A stretch of 64,000 bases of DNA from Straminergon stramineum (Eukaryota; Streptophyta; Bryopsida; Hypnales; Calliergonaceae): NCBI GenBank assembly GCA_963920665.1, contig OY987265.1:25239001-25303000 (forward strand), written 5' to 3'. This document shows positions 1 through 10,590 of the stretch, piece after piece; positions within the stretch are counted from its first letter, which is position 1, and each line of letters opens with the position of its first letter. The translations under genes and the position numbers were made by a program. The notes under the pieces were generated by a model. That model was given only the letters and a program-made list of their open reading frames with translations. It had not been told where the DNA came from and made no database searches.

Positions 1-1482
1 GTGAAAAATTTCAAAATGGCTACATGTTTTATATGTATGGTATTGTATTGATAAGGTCTAGAAATTAAAATGACCTCTAAATGAAGACATTGAATTTTCA
101 ATCCAATGGTGTAAGTCTTGCCATATTTTAATGTATACTTTGTATTCTAAGAAGAAAATATAAAACCATATATATAGTTCCTATTAGATCTTTAAGATTT
201 AACTTATTGGTTGATACTAACAAACATACATATTAGGTTTGGGGTACAATAAGGTAGGATGATGCATTGTACATTGTCTCAACTTAGATCATTGTATATA
301 TTTAGAATGATTGGATTCACAATTTTCATTTTGACCATATACAAATCAAATTATTTTTCACATGTATTTAGGTCAGCTCGTATTTCATTATAAAAAGATA
401 CATTATAATTGGTCAAAACAAAACAAATAGCTTCCTAGCTATTGTTGTCTCTAGAAGGGATTATTCTTATCTATTTGGATTCTAATGTCATTCTTTGAAT
501 TTTTTACCATGTGTCTAAACCACATAGTAGAGTTCCTTGAAGTTATAAAACCATGGCTTTTCAACCCAATTCCTCTTTGAAAAGGTCAAAGTGAAAACCT
601 TTACAATTTTCACTACATTAGAATGCAACTAAGCATAATTGGGCCCAAAATTGGGAGTTACAATTGGATGAGGGTGCTTTTGGGTCATACCTTGTAGATA
701 TTGTCTATAAAATGCACAATGATTGATCAAACATTGAAATATTGATCTATAATTTTAGATATTAAGCTTGGATCTCACACTAGTGGATCGTAAATAATTG
801 TCATGCATCTAGGAATATAGCCTATACATGTACAAAATAATATGTAATTACTAGGTGAGTTTCATGATCAACCTCAATTTCAATATATTGGCTTATTTCT
901 AAAACTTATTTTGGCTTATGCAGATAAAATACAAAAAAATGGAAAATACACAAAGTTCAAATTTTGAATAAAAAACAATTTTCTAGCTTATGGAGAAAAA
1001 TAACTTAAAAAAGCCATATCTCAAAAATTTCGCAAAATAAAATTTTATATATTATAACCAAATGCAACTATAATAGAAGTTGAGAACATACATGCAAATT
1101 TCCACAAGAATTGAAGGAATAAAAGAATACTTTTGAAGTCTCAAAACTAATCAAGATAGAGATGTGGAACAAAAATCTATTCCTCATTTGGACATTTTTC
1201 ACAAAGTCAATTTTCCACCAAATTTAAAATTAACTAAAAACTAGTATATTGTGTGTTGTTGCTATAGCCTAAAGAAAAATAAAAGTAATTTAAAATTTTT
1301 TCAATAACTCCAAAATTCAATATCTTTTAAGCACAAAAGAGTGCAAGGATTTTGTTGTAGTGTGACATTTTGTGTTCATGATATGAAGAGAAAGCTTTGT
1401 GGAGGAAGGAGTGCAGAGGCTTTATTTTGTGACGTTTGGATATGTGATGTGAAAGTTATGGTTTTCCAAAATAAAAGATAAT
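1..1482. other. AT-rich intergenic DNA, no gene seen
   Basis: No open frame here resembles a protein family and no paired splice signals were found. The sequence is uniformly AT-rich, with many short homopolymer runs, like the other gene-free stretches of this window. A short frame on the minus strand near its right end overlaps the repeat that follows and is not a gene. Confidence 0.6.
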
Positions 1483-1724
1483 TTAACCCTTCAATGTTGA
1501 AGTGGACATTTTTGTGTCCGATGGATGACAAAGAATCTCTCCATGTAGGATAAAACTGCAACTATTCATCTTCACAATTTAATAAAAAAAAATGATAGGT
1601 CTTCTACATTAGTATGACTTTCAATGAATATTTTTTTATTTTTTTATTTTTTTAAAGTAGATGATGTCACATGATTCTAAAAGGGAGGATTTTCACGGTC
1701 ACTAGTCCATCCTTTAAGGGTTAA
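1483..1724 (-). mobile_element. Miniature element with TTAA/CCC ends, copy 1
   Basis: The unit is bounded by inverted ends TTAACCCTT and AAGGGTTAA. Read on the minus strand it matches units at about 13985-14204 and 47709-47933 along its length: a segment with GTGACCGTG, then TGACA, then GGTCA, then GATGAA(C/T), then ATCCTAC, then GATTCTTTGTCATC near the far end. It has no coding capacity, so it is a non-autonomous element. TTAA at the edges followed by CCC is how piggyBac-type elements end; that assignment is inference, because no transposase is visible. Confidence 0.6.
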
Positions 1725-3441
1725 TTTAATTGTTTAATTTTTTAAAAATCCATACCTTTCACATTGCAAGTCCAAATGCCACAAAACTAACATGAAGAAA
1801 AAGCATTACGCATGAAGGAATGTTAGGGCTTTTGTTTTGAGGCATTTGGAACCCCAAAAAATTACAAAGTCTCCAAAATTAAATATAATTTAATTCATAA
1901 AAATCTTTGAAATTCAATAACTTTCATACCATAGGTCTAAATGTCATGAAATAAAGTCCATGCACCCTTCCTTGCCAAGAGCTTTTCAATGGTACCAAGA
2001 GAGCCCTCAGAAGCTTCATAGTTTATTAGACCTCAACATAATAAACAAACAAACAATTTTAAGGTATAAATTCTAAAAATTAGAAGGGGAAAAGATGTAC
2101 TACATATTAAAATTTGAAGCCTAGGCAATCCTACCATCCCAAATACAAATTTGCACACATAACTTCCAAGGAATTCATAATGTTCTTCTACATCCAACAA
2201 TATTGTTTTGGCTCTAGTCCATTTTCTAGAATTTGAAAGTGCCTCAAATCAAACAAATATCATGTTGATTGAGAATGAATTAGTACAAAATTGGTAATAG
2301 ACTAGTGGTGGATTTAAAACAACTTTTGGAACCATGTCATCTTCATTTGGTTTCTTTTAGTATTACTTCTCTCTTTGCTTGGGTTTTTGTCTTTGTTTCA
2401 TAACTTTTAGAATATATAGTCAACTCTAAAATTGTTGACTATGAGGGGAAGCATGTCAATTAAAATTGAATCTTTTTGTCCCCAACTCTACATTAGGAAA
2501 GCAAACATTCCACTTGACCATATTCATCAACTATGAATTCCAACCAATTTCCAACCAATCAACCCTTGCCCAATTGCACTACTCATGAAATATTTCTTCT
2601 TAAGATGACCTCTCATTGGCTAAATCTCACCCAAGACAATCCACAGTGAACATTTCTAGTGAACATTTCTTGGAGTGTTTGAAAATTCACCCAAGGCGAA
2701 ATTTTGTCCAAATCAAAAGTTTTCTCAGATATTGAAACACATCTTGTCAAACTACATGAGAAAATATAAGATTTCAAAAAAGTATTTTAGGGGATCTGGG
2801 CAGCCCCTGAAGTTGGGCAGTGACCATAAAATGGTTGTGAGGACCTGTACGGATTAAATTAATTCATTGAGACTCCAAAATTTACACCTACTTGCATTTT
2901 GCTTAGTAGGCATTTGCAAATGTGCAAAAAATCTCCACCACTTTTCTCATGCATGCCCATGGTGTCCACAAACTTTATAACGTCAGTTTTAGGTGTAATT
3001 ACCTTGGAGAAATTTGCAGTGCTGCACAGGTTTACCTGGAAGACTCAAGAAACCCCACCAAAGAGAGTATTACCTCCGCAGTAAAACACCTCTGCACCTG
3101 CCATAGTGAGTATGCAGTAAACACGAACGTGCACCATCCATAGTCCGTATGCAGTAAACTCCACGTTGAAAGAGCTCAGGCACTTAAACTTCACACCTTC
3201 AGGACAATCTCCACACGAATAGCATACAGGTTGACAAAGCCATTGCCTTGTGGCTTGTGCTGAAGCCCTGGCAATTCAAATTCTCAAGAATGGTACAATT
3301 AATCTTTGCAGGACTGTTCTTGCGCTAGCACAGGCTGCGCAGCACAAACAAGAAATGCTGTGCACCTTGATGCTCCCACTACATGGAAGACCTTCACAAT
3401 CTTCCTCAGCTGAAATTTCAGCATCTAGGGGCAACGCAACG
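1725..3441. other. Gene-free stretch and 3' flank of LSM12
   Basis: No protein family is recognisable. The part nearest 3442 becomes less AT-rich and probably holds the 3' untranslated region of the minus-strand LSM12 gene. Open frames on the plus strand between about 2675 and 3652 are short, overlap the last LSM12 exon in antisense, and show no conserved motif. Confidence 0.5.
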
Positions 3442-5750
3442 TCACAGTGCAACTCCTCGACTCTGCAACCTCTTCCTTTCCTCTTCGAGCTGCAAACAAA
3501 TTCCAACGTGGTTAAAGAACCTCGAGGACATAACAGCAACAGTCAAAAGGAGTAACATTGATATAGGTTTTCACACAATGTGCAATAAGAGCACTAGCCA
3601 CTACTATTATACTTTCAATGCTCATTTTTCAGCTACCGCTTCCATCTTCTGAAAGATATTTACGGAGCTGAAAATGGAAACAGCACCTACATAAATAACT
3701 GGGAAAAAACGAAAACCTCAAGCCCAAAATAAGTCTTTGTTTGATGGCTATCATTAGACCTACTAATAGAAATTTCTAGATCCATAGATAACACTCAATT
3801 ATGGTTAGTTCATCAGAGCGAGAAAACAGTAACTTACAACTTTGCGAACGCGTTCGTTGGCAGCAGTCGCACCGCCAATGACATTCTCCGGTTTGTAGGG
3901 TTGGTTGACACAAACATCATTCATGACTAGAATGGTGGTCTTATCCCACCTACAAGGTAATCTGATCCATTCACACCATCCCCACATCAGGTGCTTCCAA
4001 ATCACGATGAAGTAGCCTTGTGCAACCTTAAAACCCTATGAAATATTGAGTCATTGAGATATAATTCCATTCCACAAGAGAAAGGAGCCAAATCTCATAT
4101 GATCTTCAAAAGCAAACTCGAAAGCTGTCACAAAAAAGAGCATAAGCCGTTTGAAGTGATTACGTCTTAGAGAGAGCATCAAAAATATCTTGCGCTTCGG
4201 CAGTAACGCCAACGCCAATCCTTTCAGCCTCAGCCTCTGCTTGCCTAATCAGTAGACAATGAATCTTAAAGTTCAGCTCATACAAAATAAAGGGCACAAA
4301 AAAGTCTTCAAATGCCAACAACCAGTAGGCTGACATTGAAACCGAACAATTTCACTCGATTGTGAAACCTGAAAAACATGCAGAAAATTAACATGACACT
4401 ACCTTCCAGGTAAAATATATATGAGTGGACAAGAGAAACAGCCAATTGTATCTGAACAGTCAAAACATGGACTCAAATGTCAGCAAGTAGTAGGCGCTTA
4501 CTTTATAGCAGCTTCTTCACGGTCCCGCAAACTTTTCATATCAGGAGGAGGCGATAGTTTCAATTCATAAGCATCTTTCTGTGCTTGACCGACTAATTTT
4601 ACATCCTTGATGAACGTTGTCTTTAGAAATCGTAGATTCCGACGACCACCAGCCATGTCACCTTCCTGTTCAAAAGCTGTCAAGGATAACCTCTGATGGA
4701 TAGACTAGACAGTACTTGTCACAGAGGAGTAAATTCTCTGCTGCAATGCGAGTTAACGAACTCCCACATGCATACTATATTTGACCTAATTTGTTGTCAA
4801 TACATACTGCACAGCCCAAGGTTTGTGCTAAGAACAAAAATATGAGAAATGTTATCATTAAAAGAAAAGAGCACTGCTCTCCTCAATTGGATGATATCAT
4901 ATCTATACCACAATACGGGTATCTGGCTCAGGCTCAAAACGCCAATTAGTTACAAGAAAAGAAAGGAGAGAACAACACATTGATCAGTACTATGCACTAA
5001 AACGAAACCGAGAATCGAGAAAAGGGAGAACACCTGAGACCAGCTGAGACCTAGCTTCTACAATCACCATTCCAAACCAAACCCTCACACTGCCCTAAAA
5101 AGCCTCCGTAATCCAAGTTTCTTGCATATCACAAACCATATCTTCCAGTAAACAAGCCCCCGTAAACAGGATACCCCTCCAAACGCTACAACACAAAGAG
5201 CTCCCTCAGAAGTAAACTGGCGCCATAAAATTTTCAAACTGAACACAGCCTAACCACGAATTACTCCTAAAATTCTCAAGACTGAAAAAATCCCGGGCCA
5301 GCTCATTGATTGCTCTGACAGCCCTAAAATCAAATTCTTGGGAAGCTCCATCGGAGATACAATTAAACGACAGAATCCTAATCGAACAGGGGATCACGAT
5401 GCAAGTACAAGAATTCCCGTGCCATACGAACACACAAAACGCCACAAAACTTGGATCTCGCTCTCAAAACCCCAATCCCGAAGAGATCATGAGCCCCGAC
5501 GTCTTAAAAAAATACTCACGAAACTCACTTTAGCTCGGGTAGCCCTAATCCCGAACACGATTCCCGTGATTCCTGATCCCAACGGAAAGAAGAAAAGGAT
5601 ATGAAGAACCAAAATGTTGGTGCCTGGGTCGTAGGTCAAGACATGGCCCTCCACGGCTTCCCCGAACGTGGTCTGGATGTGCAGTTTGCAACCTTCCGCA
5701 AACTCCGGTTGGCCGGCGGCACTAGCGCTACTCCCCGCACCACCCTCCAT
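3442..5750 (-). CDS. LSM12: LSM12-like protein, five exons
   Basis: Exons in transcript order are 5603-5750, 4502-4667, 4164-4244, 3838-3949 and 3442-3489; they join in frame to 184 residues plus stop. The N-terminal half is an Sm-like fold ([14 protein letters not shown], then a strand ending LVLQEGD). The C-terminal half is the anticodon-binding-like LSM12-associated domain ([47 protein letters not shown]). Order and length agree with the LSM12 family (about 190 residues), a protein linked in other eukaryotes to ataxin-2-type RNA regulation. The start is the first ATG of an acidic, Ala/Gly-rich N-terminus. Intron 1 is a U12-type AT-AC intron; the other three are GT-AG. Only with AT-AC splicing does the frame read VLQEGD across the junction. 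Confidence 0.9.
4668..5602 (-). other. U12-type AT-AC intron in LSM12
   Basis: On the minus strand the donor is ATATCCTTTTC, a perfect match to the U12 AT-AC 5' splice site (ATATCCTT). The 3' end has a branch-point-like CCTTGAC with its adenosine about 12 bases before the terminal AC (position 4668), the distance typical of U12 introns. No usable GT donor or AG acceptor would keep the frame with the conserved LVLQEGD. The intron is 935 bp. Its removal requires the minor spliceosome, one of whose proteins (U11/U12-65K) is encoded about 20 kb away. Confidence 0.88.
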
Positions 5751-6150
5751 CCCTGCTGCTTGCCGCCCGTCGTCGTCGTCGTCTTCGTTCGTAGTTCACG
5801 CCTTGTTCAGCTCTTCGTTCTTCGCTACTACTCGGAGCTTCTGCTCAGCGGCAGAACAGCATTTCTGGGAAACTGGTAAGACTGAAGGCTCTGCTGCGTC
5901 CACCATTCTCCATCACGCAGCGGCAGCGGCAGCGGAAGCAGGCTTCTTCGTCTCCGCCATCGCTCCAAGGTGCAAGCTCCAAGGTTCCCCACTCAAAGAC
6001 TGCCTGCTCGCTCCTCTGGCAGTTTCCGTCCGATGGTCGCAGAGGATTCGACTCCGCGACTGAAGGTCGGAGGACTGGCGGTCACTGCCAGGTCGGTCAA
6101 TAAAGGAAGGACGTGGCACTGCTAGGTTAGAAACAATTATTTTCAGCACT
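5751..6150 (-). promoter_or_regulatory. LSM12 leader and promoter region
   Basis: This GC-richer block lies directly upstream of the LSM12 start and holds a CGT-repeat tract near 5769-5785 and a GCC/GCT-rich tract near 5920-5940. Base composition falls back to AT-rich intergenic DNA after about 6130. Open frames in it on both strands overlap one another and look like compositional by-products. No TATA box was identified with confidence. Confidence 0.4.
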
Positions 6151-8356
6151 TTAAAAATTCATAGTTTATTTAAATGGTGTCCAAAAAATGCATTCTAAGA
6201 GCATCTAAAATCCATTGTTGACTAAGCATAAGTGACCCCCGTCCTAAAATAATGGGAGTCATATTGAATTGCGTATTTGGACGCTTGTTTGGGTAGTTAT
6301 TTTAATGATAATTGATCCTTCTCGTGACTTAATTTCTAATCTGCCTCCTTCAATTGGTGAGAAGAATTTTTTTCCTTCACAAATGGGAAAGTGTGAGAAA
6401 GAAATACCAATGGAAATTTTATTTTTTCAACAAAATATGAGTTTGTTATAAAAATTTGAAGTTTGATGTCCAAATAGTCCATAACTGTCACTATCCATCA
6501 TTCAAAAACCAATAAAAAGTACAAGCCAAAATGGACATCTTGTTCACCTTAAATGGCTACAACATTGAAGTCTTGGTGTGGCGATCTCCTTTAGTGTTTT
6601 TTACCAAAAGGTACATTTGAGATCTTATTCTACTGTCTCTATCACTTCTAACTAAATGGAGCTTGTATTGTTATATCCCCCAAATGTGCTTCTTCCAGCA
6701 ATACACATGAGCAACCACTCGGGATTTGAGACATGTTAGTTGCCTTTGATAGTAAATGGGATCAAAGTAAGACCATTTGAATCAGAAATAATTGGTACTA
6801 AGGTTACTTGGATAGTTGGATTAGATCTTATCCTCATAGACTTTAGTTGCAATGTATATCTCTCCCTTGGCTTTGCCTTCAAGTTAGAATTGTATTCTAT
6901 CATTTCTTTAGCATTGAATAAATTTTGATGTGTGATGCATATGGATTTCTTGCATGGCCATAATAGGATCTTATGTAGAGTGGCACAAATAGTCTCACAG
7001 CATGAATAGATTCATTTACTTTACATCTAACTTAATCATTTATTCCTTTAAAGACTATGGACTCACCATTTTTTATTCATCATAATATTGCAAAAAGAAA
7101 GTTGAAATGAGGACAAAATTTATACCCTTAGACTTCATCAACAACATTATGTGCATTGGTTCAATATATTATTTTATTAGACAAATAAATATCTTTATAA
7201 GAACTCTTCAAACAATTGAAAAATATGAGACCAATAAAGTGGTTGTCAATTAGTCTTTGAAGGATTAAACCTTTCACATCTAAACTTGTTTTTTGGATTA
7301 TTGCACGTTTTTGCAAACATCCTTATATGAATAAATTATTTCAATAAATTTCATGAAATTTTTCATAATGTAAGGTCACTCTTTAATGCTAATAGACTAC
7401 AGGTGTTTTTCAAGAGATATATTCAAAAACTGTCATTTTTTAATGCATTGTCCACCCAATTGTCCAAAATTGAAAATGATTTTTTTTCAAATCTTCAATT
7501 GTAAAAAAGTGTAGAAGACTACCATGACAATGTGAAAAAATTTCATTCCATTTGACTACATGGATTGAAAGATTATAGAGTTTGAAGTGAAAAAATAACT
7601 TTTTTCATTACTACAAAATAGGGTCACTAAACTTCGAGCCCCCATGTAGTAAAATTTTTTCTCTTGATAAATTTGAGTCTCTCTAAAATGGAGTTCCAAA
7701 TCTTTTTAGTTAGATTATACAAAATTTCAAAAGAGAATATGGAGTCTAGCTTACTCTAAATCACCTTGCAATGCAAAGAGATTAAGTGAAGTAGTGCATT
7801 GACAATACACTAGTTATTTTTGATGATTTCTTGTGCAATGAGGAAATTTTCGATTTGAAATCCAAATGGTGAAAATCTAGAAGTCTACAAACATTTAAAA
7901 TATGTAGGAAACTTTTCAAAAGCTTTGACTTAATAGATTGCAAGATAATAGGGCTTGAAATGAAAAGAAATGTTTTTTTCTCAAATCTACCACAATATAG
8001 CTAACAAATCAGTTTGACTCTTCCTAGAAATCAATGTAATTTGACAAATAAAATATCATTTTTGGACAATTATATGACATATTTTAGTATTTACATACAT
8101 GCCAAATTTCAAAAGTTGATGAGAGTTTTAGCAAAAGATGTCCAAAAAATGCCCACATTGCTTGAATTGTCCAAAAAATTTCAAGCAACAAAACTTTTGA
8201 TCCAAGCAACTAATCAAAAAAATTAATAATATTTCCACTAAGGAGATACATGTTCACACCTTGCATCAAAAAATTTCATGAACATCCAACCCAAATTGAC
8301 TATGGAGACTTGCCTACATAGGCCCTACCCAAGTTTTCAAGTGTATATTAAACAGA
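6151..8356. other. AT-rich DNA containing a repeat-derived block
   Basis: No gene is recognisable. The right part (about 7500-8356) reads, in reverse complement, like the interior of the element at 57812-58384: both contain GTTCATGAAATTTT, then AAGGTGTGAACATGTA, then TTAGTGG. It therefore belongs to the dispersed repeat family whose terminus lies at 8357-8378. Confidence 0.45.
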
Positions 8357-8378
8357 CACTTGGTCCTTTAGGGGTTAA
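8357..8378 (-). repeat. Terminus of a TTAA-flanked repeat element
   Basis: CACTTGGTCCTTTAGGGG is followed by TTAA. Read outward on the minus strand this is TTAA-CCCCTAAAGGACCAAGTG, differing at two positions from the end at 57808-57829. Homologous interior sequence lies to its left, so this is one end of an element running left. The opposite end could not be fixed. Confidence 0.55.
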
Positions 8379-9804
8379 AGATTCAATAATTGTTTTGGAC
8401 AAATGAGAAGGTATTTGAACAAATTTTGGTTTGAAGGACTAATCATTATGCATAATATGGATGTCAAAGGGCTCAAAGTTTAATTTTGCCTCTATCACTA
8501 AAACCAACATAAGATTCTTGCATAAAATATATAGTCTTTGATTATGAATCTCTTCATTTCTAAATAAATCTATAATCAATACATTATAAATTCATATTTC
8601 ATTTGTAAAGCTTCCCCAAAATACAAGTGCCAAGAAGACTCAACAAAAATTACAATTGTTAAAAAAAAGAAATTATTTAGATGATAAATGTCAAAAGGCT
8701 CCACTAATATAATCAAAGTTTGGATTTTTTTGGAGATTCAAATTTAGATTTCTTTTTCATTTTTCAACTTATTTTTTGGAGTGATAGTACATTGATTTTT
8801 TCTATTAGTGCATGTGGCACTAATTTATCAAAGTCACACTATTTTTTAATTAGTGCAAATTGAAAAATAATAATGTTGTACAAATTTCCACAAAAATAAC
8901 AATTTGTGGTGACACTAATTTTCTAAGAAATTTTAAATTTAACCCACACTAATAAAATAAATTATTGTATTGCAATGTATCCTAAGCTACCATATTAGTA
9001 ATATTTTATTAAAAATCTATTGAAAATACATATCTAACATGCATCTATTTCTCAAAACTTGTCCCAAATGAACCAAATTTAATTTGCATCCTTCATTTGA
9101 TTCTCTCTACCTCTTTAGGAATCCAAAATATATTGAAATATTTTTTATAATTTTAGAGAGGTCCAAATAGAATGTGCACTTGGATTTACAAAATTGCTAT
9201 TAGTCACCTATGATAAATTTTACTTTGTGAAGTCAATGACCATAAATTCATTACCAACTTCCAACCTCTGTGACACTTTTTTTGAACAAGTTTTTATTAT
9301 TAAAAAATCAAAATTTTAAAGATTCATTTAAATAATGAAAATAGAATGAACTCCATAAATTATGAAATATACTTACTTTTCGTTGGTTTTAATAGAATCA
9401 AATTATAAAACTAGAAGTAGACTTGAAGGATATTCTATCAAATTAATTTTTTTTGAATGTTCACCAATTTCCATTCAAATTTCAGCACAAATGACTTGTT
9501 TCCACAACAAAATCCAAATTTGAATATCTTAAGATGTCTAATCCATAAACTGGAATATTGTTAAATGTATAAATCATAGTAAATAAAAATAGGTAAGATG
9601 GGCCACAAGATTGCCAAAAATAGAGATTCATACTAAGATATAGTATATGATCCTTTGCACATTCAAAAATTGGCTAGTCAATTTTAGAACACATTACATC
9701 TATATCTTACAAGATAGTTCATAATAATTGCTTTGATAGTTGCAAAGATTTTCACTTAGTTATTAGATTCACCAAGAAAATTGTACAAATAGAGCATATT
9801 AGAA
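8379..9804. other. AT-rich intergenic DNA
   Basis: I see no coding exon, RNA gene or clear repeat boundary here. Long poly-A/T runs and the absence of open frames of useful length suggest old, decayed sequence. Confidence 0.5.
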
Positions 9805-10032
9805 GATAGTCCAATTTGAATTTTAGTCAACTCCTTTGAAGGAAAAAAGATACAATAAAGGTGGTCAAAGAAAAAACACATAGAACCTCACAACTCAATC
9901 CATTGAATTCATAATAGATGATAGTCCATACTCAATTTTGGTCAAGTTCTCTATGAGGAAAAAGGATACAATAAAGGTGGTCAAAGCAAAAACACAAAAC
10001 TTCACAAATCAATCCATTGAATTCATGATATC
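9805..10032 (+). repeat. Two-copy tandem repeat, period about 115 bp
   Basis: Unit 1 (9805-9919) and unit 2 (9920-10032) share GATAGTCCA at the start, GATACAATAAAGGTGGTCAAAG in the middle (as two adjacent shorter blocks) and AATCCATTGAATTCAT at the end. They differ by scattered substitutions and small indels. No coding or structural role is visible. Confidence 0.75.
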
Positions 10033-10590
10033 TTTATTTGCAATTCAATTCCAACCCTTTCAACCTCCATTCCACACTCAACTTGACTTCATGTGAAGGT
10101 GAAAATCTATTTTAAACCGATTATAGGATTCATTGCATCGATAGAGCCAAATGGTGTCCCAATTGGGCTAGAATTGATTTAGAAATTTAAAATTTATCAG
10201 AGATTTTTGGCTCTCCTCAGAGAAGATCCATACTTCCATACTTTAATGTTTCAACATGGCACCAATTGTCAACATAAATCATGATCGTACAACATAAACC
10301 TTATTCAAGATCAAATACTGCATGCAAAACACTAAAATTTGAAAATTAAGACAAAGATTTAACAGAGATACTGTACCCCCAAGAAAGAAGAATGATCATA
10401 ATCTATCCTGGAATAGACAATATTCAAATATCAAAACTATCTTAACGAGCCAACGGTATTACCACCATAGCTGCAAAACCTAAATGATACAAAAAAACTC
10501 TCGGTTGGCTAGCCCCATCCAAACATTGGGTTTGTCAGGCAAAACCTTGATTTTAAAACTCATATTACAGAGAGTCTCTAACATTCTGAT
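10033..10590. other. 3' flank of RPE
   Basis: This likely contains the 3' untranslated region of the minus-strand RPE gene, which ends at 10591. Nothing else is recognised. Confidence 0.4.

Noticed and set aside
5605..5610. GT-AG alternative for LSM12 intron 1 using the GT in TTGGTTCTTC
   Set aside because: It would delete the conserved V-L-Q residues and lacks a good donor context, whereas the AT-AC reading gives perfect U12 signals and the expected protein.
5668..6063. 131-codon plus-strand frame over the LSM12 start
   Set aside because: Antisense to the conserved LSM12 exon 1, with Ser and Ala homopolymers from triplet repeats.
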